Positions 47,424-58,065 of a DNA stretch of 64,000 nt are shown in pieces. Source of the DNA: Pseudomonas sp. MWU15-20650 (lineage in GTDB: Bacteria; Pseudomonadota; Gammaproteobacteria; Pseudomonadales; Pseudomonadaceae); assembly GCF_023242475.1 (NCBI RefSeq), contig NZ_JALJFG010000004.1:62001-126000 (forward strand), given 5' to 3'. The notes beneath the pieces were generated by a model. The model did not search any database. It was not told where the DNA came from and saw nothing but the letters and a program-made list of their open reading frames with translations. The position numbers were made by a program, and so were the translations under genes. Each line of letters starts with the position of its first letter. Position 1 is the first letter of the stretch.

Positions 47424-47692
47424 AAGCGGACACCTCTACAGGCCGCTAAACACAAGGCTTCGCGCCTGGCGCTCGCTGCAACGATGCCTAACAGTGCGGA
47501 ACCGTAATTTACGAAGTCACTCGTAAAGTCACTGCGCCTCTTTTGGCTCCCTCCAACGTCCCGACTGAACAGCAATCCCAAAACCTGACACACCCGGCGT
47601 TCGCTTGTAGAATCGCCCCGCTATCGCGGGCAAGGCAAGCCGGCGAAAATAATCCAGCGCTCATAGAAGTCGCTCAAAGGACGGTCAACAAA
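47424..47692. other. leader region of the acyltransferase, inside the inserted segment
   Basis: No gene is seen here. It contains CCCCGCTATCGCGGG, a hairpin at about 47620-47634, and AAAGGACG shortly before the likely TTG start. No integrase remnant was recognised. Confidence 0.4.
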
Positions 47693-48775
47693 TTGCAAAA
47701 GCTCAACAATATTCAGTTCCTGCGGTTTATCGCGGCCGTCCTGGTCGTCATTGCTCACGGATCAGTTGCGCCATTCGGCTTGCCCGCCGAGTTCTTCAAC
47801 ACTGGCCGATTCGGCGTGGATATCTTTTTCGTGATCAGTGGATTCATTATCCCGTACATACTGTTCCACGGGTCTCACACAGAAATGTCGACGGTAAAAA
47901 TGTCCAGCTGGGCTTTCTTTGTGCGCCGCGTGGCCAGGATATGGCCGATGTACTTCCTAGTAACCATGCTCGTATTCTTATGTGTCTGGATTGTAGGAAG
48001 CGGATGGTTTAAGCCTAACCCCGATCTGGCGTTCGCCTACAGCCCTGCAAAGCTGGACATGAACCTTCTTTTCGAGTCCCTGACCTTCACCCACTCATTC
48101 ATTGCGCCAACGCTGAATGTGGGCTGGACACTGCAATTTGAATTCATGTTTTACACAATCATCGCGGTGTTGATGGTTGCCGGGGTTCGAAGGCTGGAAA
48201 CCTTCATTATCTCCGCCACGGCGATCATGCTGATATCCCTGTTCATACTTAACTCAGCAGCAAAGCCTTACCTTGACTGGATCGCCCCGGTAAAGCTGAT
48301 TGGCTCGCCAATGATGTTCGAGTTCCTGTTTGGGCTTGTTTTGTATCGCATTCACTCAGCTGGTGTGCATCTGGCAAAGATTCCTTCCATCCTGATTCTG
48401 GTCTTGGCGATCCCTCTGTTGCTGGTGATTCAGTTGAACAACCTGTTGCCGGGGCTGAATGGACAAGCTTTTTACCGCCCCATCGTATGGGGTGCATTGG
48501 GGTTCATGATGGTATGGGCCGCCCTAAGCCTTGAGGGTATCTACGAGCCGCATAGATATTTAGTGCTGCTGGGTAATGCCTCATTCAGCCTGTATCTGAT
48601 CCACTGGATTCTGATGCCGTGGGTTGCCCACTTCTTTGACACCTACGGACTGTACAAATACGGTGTGATTTTCTTCTTCGCCATCTATCTAGCTGTTTGC
48701 CTGGGAGCTTCGATCATACTGTTCAAGTACGTCGAAAACCCAATGAACACCGCGATAAAGAAACACCTCCCATAA
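47693..48775 (+). CDS. acyltransferase 3 family membrane protein (O-acetyltransferase)
   Basis: 360 aa from the proposed TTG start, about ten membrane segments. LNNIQFLRFIAAVLVVIAHGSVAPFG carries the conserved Arg and catalytic His of the AT3 family, followed by GRFGVDIFFVISGFIIPY and FFVRRVARIWPMYFL. The family O-acetylates lipopolysaccharide O-antigen or exopolysaccharide. TTG 47693 follows AAAGGA by about 12 bases; a longer frame from 47543 adds residues unlike the family. It is the cargo of a 2-kb insertion at tRNA-Pro, so it may alter surface antigens. Higher A+T than its surroundings. Confidence 0.82.
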   Translation: MQKLNNIQFLRFIAAVLVVIAHGSVAPFGLPAEFFNTGRFGVDIFFVISGFIIPYILFHGSHTEMSTVKMSSWAFFVRRVARIWPMYFLVTMLVFLCVWIVGSGWFKPNPDLAFAYSPAKLDMNLLFESLTFTHSFIAPTLNVGWTLQFEFMFYTIIAVLMVAGVRRLETFIISATAIMLISLFILNSAAKPYLDWIAPVKLIGSPMMFEFLFGLVLYRIHSAGVHLAKIPSILILVLAIPLLLVIQLNNLLPGLNGQAFYRPIVWGALGFMMVWAALSLEGIYEPHRYLVLLGNASFSLYLIHWILMPWVAHFFDTYGLYKYGVIFFFAIYLAVCLGASIILFKYVENPMNTAIKKHLP

Positions 48776-48781
48776 AAGAGA

Positions 48782-48810
48782 AGCCCGGCGTAAGCCGGGC
48801 TTTCTTGTTT
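48782..48810 (+). terminator. intrinsic terminator after the acyltransferase gene
   Basis: AGCCCGGC (48782-48789) and GCCGGGCT form a stem around GTAA, followed by TTCTTGTTT. It begins seven bases after the acyltransferase stop and also ends the convergent small gene. Confidence 0.85.
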
Positions 48811-49054
48811 AGAAGTTCCTGCTTTGCTCAAACCAGACGCCGCCGGTCTGCAAGAAATCCATAAATGTGTTTGTGGTAAGGCCTGAAATGTTAGTCCCCC
48901 CTTTCAGTGATAGCGCCGCCGCGTTGTGGACCAAAGTGATATTTGGACCAAGACGTACCGTAATTCGCTGCCCCTTCATACCTCCCGCAAAGTACGTCAC
49001 GTTGGTAGGCGGGGCTTCTTCTTGGGATGTGAGGGGCTGAACGATATCGTCCAT
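48809..49054 (-). CDS. small protein resembling a phage tail-spike C-terminus
   Basis: 81 aa: MDDIVQPLTS, then ITVRLGPNITLVHNAAALSLKGGTNISG and a closing GGVWFEQSRNF. The repeated short beta-strand pattern and the final VWFEQSR are like the last strands of phage tail fibres and spikes (typically TLVYDGT-WYEVSRS). No further tail domain is present. It may be a small standalone protein or the remnant of a larger one. AGGA lies upstream of ATG 49054. It is convergent with the acyltransferase. Confidence 0.45.
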   Translation of the reverse strand: MDDIVQPLTSQEEAPPTNVTYFAGGMKGQRITVRLGPNITLVHNAAALSLKGGTNISGLTTNTFMDFLQTGGVWFEQSRNF

Positions 49055-49310
49055 GCGCAACAATCCTTGTCGTTATGCTCAAGGGAGTGCCGAAATTGAC
49101 CGGCCAGGGAGTCCCTCTTGAGCTGATGGCGGGATGATATCTCTATAGTGACAGCCGTAATGTGCCTTTGATTGTCGCTGACTTCTCAGGCCATCATCGA
49201 ACGTCACAGCTCAATATCGAAAAGGACGGAAGTCCACTGGGCAAACTTCGATAGTGGGATCACATCAAAAAGTCCATCAAGAGCGGGCGTTTTGTGGGGG
49301 TAAAAACAAA

Positions 49311-49343
49311 AAGGGGTCGCGAGATAAAATCTCGCAACCCCTT
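49311..49343 (-). terminator. terminator downstream of tRNA-Pro
   Basis: AAGGGGT...GCGAGAT pairs with ATCTCGC...ACCCCTT, followed on the minus strand by five U. It starts nine bases past the tRNA 3' end. In the integration model this copy came with the inserted DNA. Confidence 0.8.
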
Positions 49344-49347
49344 GAAT

Positions 49348-49398
49348 TATATGGTCGGGACGGAGTGATTCGAACACTCGACCCCTAGCACCCCATGC
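49348..49398 (-). repeat. attachment-site repeat within tRNA-Pro (proximal copy)
   Basis: Partner of the 51-bp repeat at 47373-47423. In the usual integration model this copy, brought by the element, restores the tRNA 3' end. Confidence 0.75.
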
Positions 49399-49428
49399 TA
49401 GTGCGCTACCGGACTGCGCTACGCCCCG
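49352..49428 (-). tRNA. tRNA-Pro (anticodon GGG)
   Basis: 77 nt on the minus strand beginning CGGGGCG and ending TCCCGACCA, with the CCA encoded. The acceptor stem CGGGGCG/CGTCCCG, anticodon stem CTAGC/GCTAG with a seven-base loop ATGGGGT (anticodon GGG) and T-loop GTTCGAATC are all good. It stands directly next to merR-ihfA, its usual place in Pseudomonas. Its 3' half is duplicated at 47373, marking it as an integration target. Confidence 0.93.
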
Positions 49429-49518
49429 ACTAGGCGTGTTACTGGGTTCGCTTCGTAACGAAGCGATCAGGAATATACCGCAAGCTTTTGAAATGTGGAA
49501 GTATTTTAAAAGCTTGTA

Positions 49519-49875
49519 TCACTTCTTCAACACCACCAGCACATCTTCGAGCTCGGAGATCATCTGGCGGATCAGTTGCTTGTATTGGGTGGTGTCGTCT
49601 TTGGCCTCATCACCGGACATACGCTGACGCGCGCCACTGATGGTGAACCCCTGGTCGTACAACAACGCGCGGATCTGTCGGATCATCAGCACGTCCTGGC
49701 GCTGATAATACCGACGGTTCCCGGTGCGTTTGACGGGGTTGAGTTGAGGAAACTCCTGCTCCCAATAGCGCAGCACGTGCGGTTTTACCGCACAGAGCTC
49801 GCTGACTTCACCAATGGTGAAGTAGCGTTTGCCTGGGATGACGGGTAGCTCGTCGTTATGACTTGGTTCCAGCAT
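49519..49875 (-). CDS. MerR-family regulator next to ihfA
   Basis: 118 aa. [86 protein letters not shown] is a MerR winged helix with the first part of a dimerisation coil. No metal-binding Cys cluster is present, so it is not a mercury sensor. This gene is conserved downstream of ihfA in Pseudomonas. It overlaps the end of ihfA by 20 bp. The coil is short, as is usual for this orthologue. Confidence 0.9.
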   Translation of the reverse strand: MLEPSHNDELPVIPGKRYFTIGEVSELCAVKPHVLRYWEQEFPQLNPVKRTGNRRYYQRQDVLMIRQIRALLYDQGFTISGARQRMSGDEAKDDTTQYKQLIRQMISELEDVLVVLKK

Positions 49876-50158
49876 AAGCCTCAACTCGGGCCTTCAACTT
49901 CTGCCCTGGACGAAAGGTGACCACACGGCGAGCCGTGATCGGGATTTCTTCTCCCGTTTTTGGATTGCGGCCAGGCCGCTGGCGTTTGTCCCGCAGGTCA
50001 AAATTGCCGAAACCGGACAATTTGACCTGCTCATTGTCTTCCAGAGCGTGCCTGATTTCTTCAAAAAACAGCTCGACCAATTCCTTGGCCTCGCGCTTGT
50101 TCAGACCCAACTCTTCGTACAGACGTTCCGCCATCTCAGCTTTCGTCAAAGCCCCCAT
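49856..50158 (-). CDS. ihfA: integration host factor subunit alpha
   Basis: 100 aa, DNABII family. [31 protein letters not shown] forms the dimer helices, and [41 protein letters not shown] forms the DNA-bending arms with the conserved Pro at the tip. With IhfB it bends DNA at specific sites. It lies 3 bp downstream of pheT, the classical pheT-ihfA arrangement. Confidence 0.97.
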   Translation of the reverse strand: MGALTKAEMAERLYEELGLNKREAKELVELFFEEIRHALEDNEQVKLSGFGNFDLRDKRQRPGRNPKTGEEIPITARRVVTFRPGQKLKARVEAYAGTKS

Positions 50159-50161
50159 ACG

Positions 50162-52540
50162 TCACTTCCTTAACGTGGCGTTCAACCTTTGTTCGAGCGA
50201 GGTGAGGATATTTTGTGTCGTGGCATTCACCTCATCGTCATTAAGAGTGCGCGATGGATGCTGCCAGGTCAAGCCAACTGCAAGGCTTTTTCTATGCGGA
50301 TCAATGCCTTTACCCTGATAGACGTCAAATAGCCTGAGGTCTGTCAGCCATTCCCCTGCATTTTCACGGATTACATCCAGAACGGCAGTGGCGGCGACTT
50401 CACGGTCGGCGATCAGGGCCAGGTCGCGACGCACTTCAGGGAAGCGCGACAACTCACTGAATTTAGGCATCTTGCCCGAAGCGACTTCAGCCAAGACTAG
50501 CTCAAAAACGAAGACTGGACGATCCAGCCCCAAGGTTTTCGACAGCTCAGGGTGAATAGCCCCCACGAAGCCCACTAAACGGCCTTCGCGCTCAATACGC
50601 GCGGTCTGGCCCGGATGCAACGCCGGGTGCTTGCCCGGTACAAACGTGAACGCATCCAGTGCACCAGCAAAGCCCAATACCGCTTCCACGTCAGCCTTGA
50701 CGTCGAAGAAGTCGACGGCGTCGCGGCCTTGTGCCCAGCCTTCCGGCAGGCGGCTACCGCAAACAACGCCAGCCAGCATTGGTTCTTGCTTCAAGCCATC
50801 GAGCTGACCCACAAAGCGCAAGCCACTTTCGAACATGCGTACGCGGTCTTGCTGGCGGTTCAGGTTGTGGGAAAGCGCTTTCACCAGACCTGGCCACAGC
50901 GACGAACGCATGGCAGCCATGTCGTTGGAGATCGGGTTAGCCAGCAGCAGCGGCTCAACACCTGGGTTGAACAGCTCGAACTGCTTTGGATCAATGAAGC
51001 TGTAGGTCACGGCTTCCTGGTAACCACGGGCAACCAGCAGGCGGCGCAGCTCAGGCAGGTGCGCACGGGCTTCAGCTTTCGGCTGCGGAGCCAGGCGCGC
51101 TTGCGGGTAGCGAACCGGCAGGCGGTTGTAGCCGTACAGGCGGGCCAGCTCTTCGATCAGATCGACTTCCAGGCTGATATCGAAGCGATGGCTTGGCACT
51201 TCTACGCGCCACTGCCCTTCCCCACTTGCAGAAATACCCAGGCCGAGCGCCGACAGCAGTTGCTCGATTTCAGCAGGTTCAATCACCAGGCCGAGCATTT
51301 GTTCAACGCTTTTGGCACGCAAGGTGATCGGTGCAATCGACGGCAGGTATTGTTCGCTGACGGTCTCGGTGATCGGACCGGCTTCGCCACCGGTGATTTC
51401 CAGCAGCAGGCCAGTGGCGCGCTCCATGGCTTCCCGGGCGAGCTTCCAGTCCACACCCCGCTCGTAGCGGTGCGAGGCATCGGTGTGCAGGCCGTAAGAA
51501 CGGGCCTTGCCAGCGATGGCAATCTGATCGAAGAACGCGCTTTCAAGGAATACGTCGCGAGTGGTCTCGGACACACCACTGTGCTCGCCGCCCATCACGC
51601 CGGCAATCGCCAGGGCGCGGGAATGGTCAGCGATAACCAGGGTGTCTGCACGCAGGGCAACTTCCTGGCCATCGAGCAACACCAGCTTCTCGCCTTCCTC
51701 TGCCATGCGCACGCGGATGCCACCGTTGATTTCGGCAAGATCGAAAGCGTGCAACGGCTGGCCCAGCTCCAGCATCACGTAGTTAGTGATGTCGACGGCA
51801 GCATCAATGCTACGCACGTCGGCACGACGCAGACGCTCAACCATCCACAGCGGGGTTGGCTTGGAAAGGTCTACATTACGGATCACGCGACCCAGGTAGC
51901 GTGGGCAGGCGTTTGGCGCCAAGACTTCAATCGAGCGCACTTCGTCATGCACTGCGGCGACTGCGGCAACAACCGGACGCGTGACGGGTGCGTTGTACAA
52001 CGCGCCCACTTCACGGGCCAGGCCGGCCAAAGACAGGCAGTCGCCACGGTTCGGGGTCAGGTCGACCTCAATGCTGGCGTCGTCCAGTTCCAGGTAGACA
52101 CGAATGTCCTGACCCACTGGTGCGTCGGCCGGCAGCTCCATCAGGCCGTCGTTGCCTTCACCCACCTGCAGTTCAGCCTGGGAGCACAGCATGCCGTTGG
52201 ACTCGACGCCACGCAGCTTGGCCTTCTTGATCTTGAAGTCGCCTGGCAACTGCGCACCGATCATGGCGAACGGGATCTTCAGGCCAGGGCGCACGTTAGG
52301 CGCGCCACACACAACCTGAAAGGTTTGCGCGCCGTTGCTGACCTGGCATACACGCAGTTTATCGGCATCCGGGTGTTGCTCGGTGCTCAGCACCTCGCCA
52401 ACGACGACACCGCTGAATTCACCGGCCGCCGGGGTAACGCTATCGACCTCAAGGCCGGCCATCGACAGACGAGCAACCAGCTCGTCGCGACTTACCTGCG
52501 GGCTTACCCAGCCGCGCAGCCATTGTTCACTGAATTTCAT
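50162..52540 (-). CDS. pheT: phenylalanyl-tRNA synthetase beta subunit
   Basis: 792 aa, full length. It has an N-terminal tRNA-binding OB domain (VVVGEVLSTEQHPDADKLRVCQV), B3/B4 editing domain (TPNRGDCLSLAGLAREVGALYN onward), B5 DNA-binding-like domain, the class II-like core and a C-terminal FDX-ACB anticodon-binding domain (FPEVRRDLALI). It forms the alpha2-beta2 synthetase with PheS. The start has AGGAG just upstream. It follows pheS with a 26-bp gap. Confidence 0.97.
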   Translation of the reverse strand: MKFSEQWLRGWVSPQVSRDELVARLSMAGLEVDSVTPAAGEFSGVVVGEVLSTEQHPDADKLRVCQVSNGAQTFQVVCGAPNVRPGLKIPFAMIGAQLPGDFKIKKAKLRGVESNGMLCSQAELQVGEGNDGLMELPADAPVGQDIRVYLELDDASIEVDLTPNRGDCLSLAGLAREVGALYNAPVTRPVVAAVAAVHDEVRSIEVLAPNACPRYLGRVIRNVDLSKPTPLWMVERLRRADVRSIDAAVDITNYVMLELGQPLHAFDLAEINGGIRVRMAEEGEKLVLLDGQEVALRADTLVIADHSRALAIAGVMGGEHSGVSETTRDVFLESAFFDQIAIAGKARSYGLHTDASHRYERGVDWKLAREAMERATGLLLEITGGEAGPITETVSEQYLPSIAPITLRAKSVEQMLGLVIEPAEIEQLLSALGLGISASGEGQWRVEVPSHRFDISLEVDLIEELARLYGYNRLPVRYPQARLAPQPKAEARAHLPELRRLLVARGYQEAVTYSFIDPKQFELFNPGVEPLLLANPISNDMAAMRSSLWPGLVKALSHNLNRQQDRVRMFESGLRFVGQLDGLKQEPMLAGVVCGSRLPEGWAQGRDAVDFFDVKADVEAVLGFAGALDAFTFVPGKHPALHPGQTARIEREGRLVGFVGAIHPELSKTLGLDRPVFVFELVLAEVASGKMPKFSELSRFPEVRRDLALIADREVAATAVLDVIRENAGEWLTDLRLFDVYQGKGIDPHRKSLAVGLTWQHPSRTLNDDEVNATTQNILTSLEQRLNATLRK

Positions 52541-52566
52541 CCTGCTCTCCTAAAGATTCGTTACGA

Positions 52567-53637
<1,071 letters not shown>

Positions 53638-53692
53638 ATGACGTTTACCACCTTGGGCTACAGGAGCAGCCCAGGGTGACTGTCGGGGGTAC

Positions 53693-54049
53693 TTAAGCCA
53701 AGGTGGCTTTAGCTTTCTCGACAATCGCAGCAAACACCGCTTTTTCGTTCACGGCCAGTTCAGCCAGAACCTTACGGTCGATTTCGATGGACGCTTTTTT
53801 CAGGCCAGCGATGAAACGGCTGTAGGACAGACCGTTAACACGTGCACCAGCGTTGATACGAGCGATCCACAGAGCGCGGAACTGACGTTTTTTCTGACGA
53901 CGGTCGCGGTAGGCGTATTGGCCTGCCTTGATTACCGCTTGCTTGGCAACACGGAATACGCGTGAACGCGCGCCGTAGTAGCCTTTAGCAAGTTTCAGAA
54001 TTTTTTTGTGACGTTTACGGGCAATGACGCCACGCTTTACACGAGCCAT
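53693..54049 (-). CDS. rplT: 50S ribosomal protein L20
   Basis: 118 aa, very basic. [69 protein letters not shown] is the highly conserved L20 core. It is essential for early 50S assembly and in many bacteria represses its own operon translation. It is 30 bp after rpmI in the infC-rpmI-rplT operon. Confidence 0.98.
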   Translation of the reverse strand: MARVKRGVIARKRHKKILKLAKGYYGARSRVFRVAKQAVIKAGQYAYRDRRQKKRQFRALWIARINAGARVNGLSYSRFIAGLKKASIEIDRKVLAELAVNEKAVFAAIVEKAKATLA

Positions 54050-54079
54050 GAGTTACTTCCTCTATTCTTGATCCAAAAA

Positions 54080-54274
54080 TTAACGAAGGCGCAGCATGCG
54101 CTCGACTTTTGCCACGTCAGACGGATGCAGCAAGCTGCTACCGCGCAGTTGACGCTTACGCTTGGTCGACATTTTGGTCAGGATGTGGCTCTTGAAAGCG
54201 TGCTTGTGCTTGATACCGTTAGCAGTTTTCAGAAACCGCTTAGCAGCACCACTTTTAGTCTTCATCTTTGGCAT
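54080..54274 (-). CDS. rpmI: 50S ribosomal protein L35
   Basis: 64 aa basic protein: [61 protein letters not shown], matching L35 across its length. It lies between infC (60 bp) and rplT (30 bp), the conserved order. Confidence 0.98.
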   Translation of the reverse strand: MPKMKTKSGAAKRFLKTANGIKHKHAFKSHILTKMSTKRKRQLRGSSLLHPSDVAKVERMLRLR

Positions 54275-54334
54275 GTTCGGATACTCCGCATTCAGTTGAT
54301 AAACATAATCAGAAGGCCTGCCGTGCCCTGTTGA

Positions 54335-54883
54335 TTACTTCTTCTTTTTCGGGGCGATGACCATGATCAGCTGGCGTCCTTCCATCTTAGGATGCTGTTC
54401 GACCGAACCGTACTCGAGCAGGTCAGCTTCAACCCGCTTGAGGAGTTCCATCCCCAGCTCCTGGTGGGCCATCTCACGGCCGCGGAATCGCAAGGATACC
54501 TTGGCCCTGTCCCCATCACTCAGGAAACGTACCAGGTTGCGCAGTTTTACCTGGTAATCCCCTTCCTCCGTCCCTGGACGAAACTTGATTTCTTTTACTT
54601 GAATCTGCTTCTGGTTCTTCTTCGCCGCAGCAATCTGCTTCTTCTTTTCGAAGATCGACTTGCCGTAGTCCATCACCCGGCAAACAGGCGGGACTGCGTC
54701 GGCGGAGATTTCCACCAGGTCCAATTTGGACTCTTCAGCGATACGAAGCGCTTCATCAATCGAGACGATGCCAATCTGCTCGCCGTCAGCGCCAATTAAC
54801 CGAACCTCGCGTGCCGAGATATTCTCGTTGATCGGGGCTTTCGGTGCAGCTCGTTTATCTTGTCTCATTTCACGCTTAATAAT
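54335..54883 (-). CDS. infC: translation initiation factor IF-3 (AUU start)
   Basis: 182 aa if translation starts at ATT 54883, giving the reading (M)[30 protein letters not shown]. The ATG at 54868 would drop the first five residues. IF-3 genes typically use AUU, which lets IF-3 repress its own synthesis, and CGGAG (54889-54893) lies at a proper distance before it but not before the ATG. Both N- and C-domains of IF-3 are complete ([33 protein letters not shown]). The start lies immediately after the thrS stop at 54886. Confidence 0.93.
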   Translation of the reverse strand: MIKREMRQDKRAAPKAPINENISAREVRLIGADGEQIGIVSIDEALRIAEESKLDLVEISADAVPPVCRVMDYGKSIFEKKKQIAAAKKNQKQIQVKEIKFRPGTEEGDYQVKLRNLVRFLSDGDRAKVSLRFRGREMAHQELGMELLKRVEADLLEYGSVEQHPKMEGRQLIMVIAPKKKK

Positions 54884-54885
54884 AA

Positions 54886-56808
54886 TTACTCCGAATCTGG
54901 GCGACCACGCCGGGAAACCGCTTGCGCGAGGAACTCAGCGAACTGGGCGACGGGCATCGAGCCCAGGTCAGCACCTTCACGAGTACGCACAGCGACAGTC
55001 TGCATCTCGACTTCCCGATCTCCGATAACCAAAAGATAGGGAACCTTGAGCAAAGTATGCTCGCGGATTTTAAAGCCGATCTTTTCATTTCTCAAGTCGG
55101 ACTTGGCACGAAATCCGCTTTCGTTGAGAGTTTTTTCAACTTCAGCGGCAAAATCTGCCTGTTTATCAGTGATATTCATGATCACTGCCTGGGTCGGAGC
55201 CAGCCACGCAGGGAATGCACCCTCGTAGTGCTCGATCAGGATCCCGACGAACCGCTCGAACGAACCGAGGATCGCCCGGTGCAACATAACCGGGTGTTTA
55301 CGGCTGTTGTCTTCGGAGACGTATTCGGCTCCCAGACGGATCGGCAGGTTAAAATCGAGCTGCAAGGTACCACATTGCCAGACACGACCAAGGCAATCTT
55401 TCAGCGAGAACTCGATTTTCGGCCCGTAGAAAGCGCCCTCGCCTGGCTGCAGGTCGTACGCAAGGCCCGCACTATCAAGCGCAGCGGCCAGTGCAGCTTC
55501 GGCGCGATCCCACAATTCGTCGGAACCAACGCGTTTTTCCGGACGAGTGGACAGCTTCATTTCGACTTCGGTGAAACCGAAATCGCGGTAAACGTCCATG
55601 GTCAGCTTGATGAACGCAGCGGATTCAGCCTGCATCTGCTCTTCGGTGCAGAAGATGTGGGCGTCATCCTGAGTGAAGCCGCGCACTCGCATGATGCCGT
55701 GCAGTGCACCCGATGGCTCGTTACGGTGGCAGGCACCGAATTCAGCCAGGCGCATCGGCAACTCGCGGTAGCTCTTCAAACCCTGATTGAACACCTGCAC
55801 GTGGCATGGGCAGTTCATCGGCTTGATGGCGTAGTCGCGGTTTTCCGACTGGGTAGTGAACATATTGTCGGCGTAGTTGGCCCAGTGCCCGGATTTCTCC
55901 CACAGGCTGCGATCCACGACCTGAGGGGTCTTGATCTCCAGGTAACCGTTCTCACGCTGAACCTTGCGCATGTACTGCTCGAGCACCTGGTACAGGGTCC
56001 AGCCGTTCGGGTGCCAGAACACCATACCCGGCGCTTCTTCCTGAAGGTGGAACAGGTTCAGGCGCTTGCCGATCTTGCGATGGTCGCGTTTTTCCGCTTC
56101 CTCGATGCGCTGGATGTAGGCGGCCAGCTGCTTCTTGTCAGCCCAGGCAGTGCCGTAAATCCGCTGCAGTTGCTCGTTCTTGGCATCGCCGCGCCAGTAG
56201 GCACCGGACAGCTTGGTCAGCTTGAACGATTTGAGGAAACGCGTGTTTGGCACGTGCGGGCCGCGGCACATGTCGACGTATTCTTCGTGGTAGTACAGGC
56301 CCATGGCCTGCTCGTCCGGCATGTCTTCCACCAGGCGCAGCTTGTAGTCTTCGCCACGGGCGGTAAACACGTCGATCACTTCGGCACGCGGGGTGACTTT
56401 CTTGATGACGTCGTAATCTTTCTCGATCAGCGCGTGCATGCGCTGCTCGATGGCCGCCAGGTCGTCCGGAGTAAAAGGACGCTCGTAAGCGATGTCGTAG
56501 TAGAAACCTTCATCAATGACCGGACCGATCACCATCTTTGCAGTCGGATACAGCTGCTTGACCGCATGGCCAATCAAATGCGCGCAAGAGTGGCGAATGA
56601 TCTCCAGCCCCTCTTGATCCTTGGGCGTAATGATTTGCAGGCTGGCATCGCTGGTGATGAGGTCACTGGCGTCCACCAGTTTGCCGTCAACCTTGCCGGC
56701 CACGGTGGCCTTGGCCAGGCCGGCACCAATGGATGCCGCGACCTCGGCTACGGAAACCGCATGATCGAATGAACGTTGACTGCCGTCGGGTAGAGTAATA
56801 GTTGGCAT
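54886..56808 (-). CDS. thrS: threonyl-tRNA synthetase
   Basis: 640 aa, full length. TGS domain ([24 protein letters not shown]), editing domain with [16 protein letters not shown], class II core with the zinc-ligand Cys in [10 protein letters not shown] and motif 2 [19 protein letters not shown], and a C-terminal anticodon-binding domain. ATG 56808 has GGAGG upstream. In-frame upstream codons to 56841 are not conserved. It heads the operon thrS-infC-rpmI-rplT. Confidence 0.97.
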   Translation of the reverse strand: MPTITLPDGSQRSFDHAVSVAEVAASIGAGLAKATVAGKVDGKLVDASDLITSDASLQIITPKDQEGLEIIRHSCAHLIGHAVKQLYPTAKMVIGPVIDEGFYYDIAYERPFTPDDLAAIEQRMHALIEKDYDVIKKVTPRAEVIDVFTARGEDYKLRLVEDMPDEQAMGLYYHEEYVDMCRGPHVPNTRFLKSFKLTKLSGAYWRGDAKNEQLQRIYGTAWADKKQLAAYIQRIEEAEKRDHRKIGKRLNLFHLQEEAPGMVFWHPNGWTLYQVLEQYMRKVQRENGYLEIKTPQVVDRSLWEKSGHWANYADNMFTTQSENRDYAIKPMNCPCHVQVFNQGLKSYRELPMRLAEFGACHRNEPSGALHGIMRVRGFTQDDAHIFCTEEQMQAESAAFIKLTMDVYRDFGFTEVEMKLSTRPEKRVGSDELWDRAEAALAAALDSAGLAYDLQPGEGAFYGPKIEFSLKDCLGRVWQCGTLQLDFNLPIRLGAEYVSEDNSRKHPVMLHRAILGSFERFVGILIEHYEGAFPAWLAPTQAVIMNITDKQADFAAEVEKTLNESGFRAKSDLRNEKIGFKIREHTLLKVPYLLVIGDREVEMQTVAVRTREGADLGSMPVAQFAEFLAQAVSRRGRPDSE

Positions 56809-56962
56809 GGCGCCTCCTCTCCTAGTGGTGACCCCTACCAAAGGTCACGTGGGTTGGGATGAGCCAGTACAAGATCCAACACCAGGCCGTTCAATACTGA
56901 ACGCCTGCCTTACAGCGGCAGGAGCCTTTCGGCCAACCGATAATCGAACCAGAGTGACTGGA

Positions 56963-57091
56963 GTGAACAAAAAGAACCTGGCAAGGCGGCAAAGGGCGCG
57001 CCTGGAAATAGCCAAGGCCAGGATGCTAGCACAGATGAACGGTCATCGCGCCGAAGGAGCCTCACGTAAAGACATTTTCAAGGCTTTATAA
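56963..57091 (+). CDS. possible small basic protein
   Basis: 42 codons from GTG 56963: NKKNLARRQRARLEIAKARM, then LAQMNGHRAEGASRKDIFKAL. It is very rich in Lys and Arg and predicted helical. The initiation site is weak (GGAG overlaps the start) and there is no family match I know. It is divergent from thrS. It may be a real small protein or chance; confidence is low. Confidence 0.25.
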   Translation: MNKKNLARRQRARLEIAKARMLAQMNGHRAEGASRKDIFKAL

Positions 57092-57173
57092 CGGCAAAAA
57101 TGAACTTGAGCTGTACGTCACGCCTCAAACCCATCGAGAATCGCCGTTCGTCCTCGACCCAAAGGAGCATCCA

Positions 57174-57491
57174 ATGATGCGTTTTACCTCGACCCTCGCT
57201 CTCGCCGCTTCCCTGACCCTACTTTCTCTCGGTGCGCAAGCCGCTGCTCCGTCGAACTGGCCTTCGGCTGGTGATCGGGAGAACTTCGTAAAGGACTGCA
57301 CCTCCGCGGCCAGCCAGAGCGTTGACGCCAAAACCGCCAAAGACCATTGCGAATGTGGCGCCGACAAGATCAACGCTGAACTGAGCACCGCTGAAATCAA
57401 GGAGCTCATGACCAATCAGAACGCCAAGCAGGAGCTTAAAACAAAAGCAGTTACGGCTATTTCGTCCTGCAAAGTTGTGAAGAAAACGTAA
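57174..57491 (+). CDS. small secreted protein of unknown function
   Basis: 105 aa. Sec signal peptide MMRFTSTLALAASLTLLSLGAQA, then a mature part of about 82 residues with four Cys (KDCTSAA, DHCECGADK, SSCKVV), suggesting periplasmic disulfides. AAGGAG lies five bases upstream. Similar small alpha-helical periplasmic proteins are widespread in Pseudomonas, but I cannot name this one. Confidence 0.75.
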   Translation: MMRFTSTLALAASLTLLSLGAQAAAPSNWPSAGDRENFVKDCTSAASQSVDAKTAKDHCECGADKINAELSTAEIKELMTNQNAKQELKTKAVTAISSCKVVKKT

Positions 57492-57604
57492 TTTCCAGCC
57501 GCAATCAGACGGCCATTTCACTGAAAAAACAGCCTGAAAACTGCCATTTCTCACAAATTACGCAGCTTTTACGGCTTTTTTTACCAGCTGATATTTCGTG
57601 CGAA

Positions 57605-57623
57605 AGCCCCGTAGATCGGGGCT
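57605..57623. terminator. hairpin between the secreted protein and the cold-shock gene
   Basis: AGCCCCG (57605-57611) and CGGGGCT (57617-57623) form a stem; the flanks have T-rich stretches on both strands, so it may act in either direction. It sits in the 289-bp gap before the cold-shock gene, where no gene is seen. Confidence 0.5.
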
Positions 57624-57780
57624 CTCAGCCAAAAAAAGCACCGAAGACCGTGCTATTGAATAGCAAACAATGCCTTGGGGGGGCTCCCAAGCCGAACATT
57701 TCGACTATGATAGCCCTGTGTGCCCAGTTGGCCTGAGCAGCACAGCACTACTGAAAATATATGTTTCTTGGAGATACACC

Positions 57781-57993
57781 ATGTCTAATCGCCAAACCGG
57801 CACCGTTAAATGGTTCAACGATGAAAAAGGCTTCGGCTTCATCACTCCTCAAGGTGGCGGTGACGACCTGTTCGTACACTTCAAAGCTATCGAAAGCGAC
57901 GGTTTCAAAAGCCTGAAAGAAGGCCAAACCGTTTCCTTCGTGGCTGAGAAAGGCCAAAAGGGTATGCAAGCTGCACAAGTTCGCGGCGAGTAA
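57781..57993 (+). CDS. cold-shock protein (CspA family)
   Basis: 70 aa single cold-shock domain. RNP1 (KGFGFI) and RNP2 (LFVHF) are intact, with [19 protein letters not shown] at the N-terminus. It binds single-stranded RNA/DNA and acts as RNA chaperone. The long T-rich leader upstream (57700-57780) is usual for csp genes. A strong terminator follows directly. The CapB versus CspD orthology is not settled. Confidence 0.95.
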   Translation: MSNRQTGTVKWFNDEKGFGFITPQGGGDDLFVHFKAIESDGFKSLKEGQTVSFVAEKGQKGMQAAQVRGE

Positions 57994-58010
57994 TTCTCCG
58001 CTGAGCTAAA

Positions 58011-58036
58011 AAACCCCGTCCATGTGACGGGGTTTT
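58011..58036 (+). terminator. intrinsic terminator of the cold-shock gene
   Basis: ACCCCGTC and GACGGGGT form a stem around CATGT, followed by TTTTTT, 20 bp after the stop codon. Confidence 0.9.
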
Positions 58037-58065
58037 TTATGGGCGCTGCAAAAGCCGTGAGGCTA

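Noticed and set aside
54922..56772. A 616-codon open frame opposite thrS
   Set aside because: Antisense shadow of thrS, no family signature.
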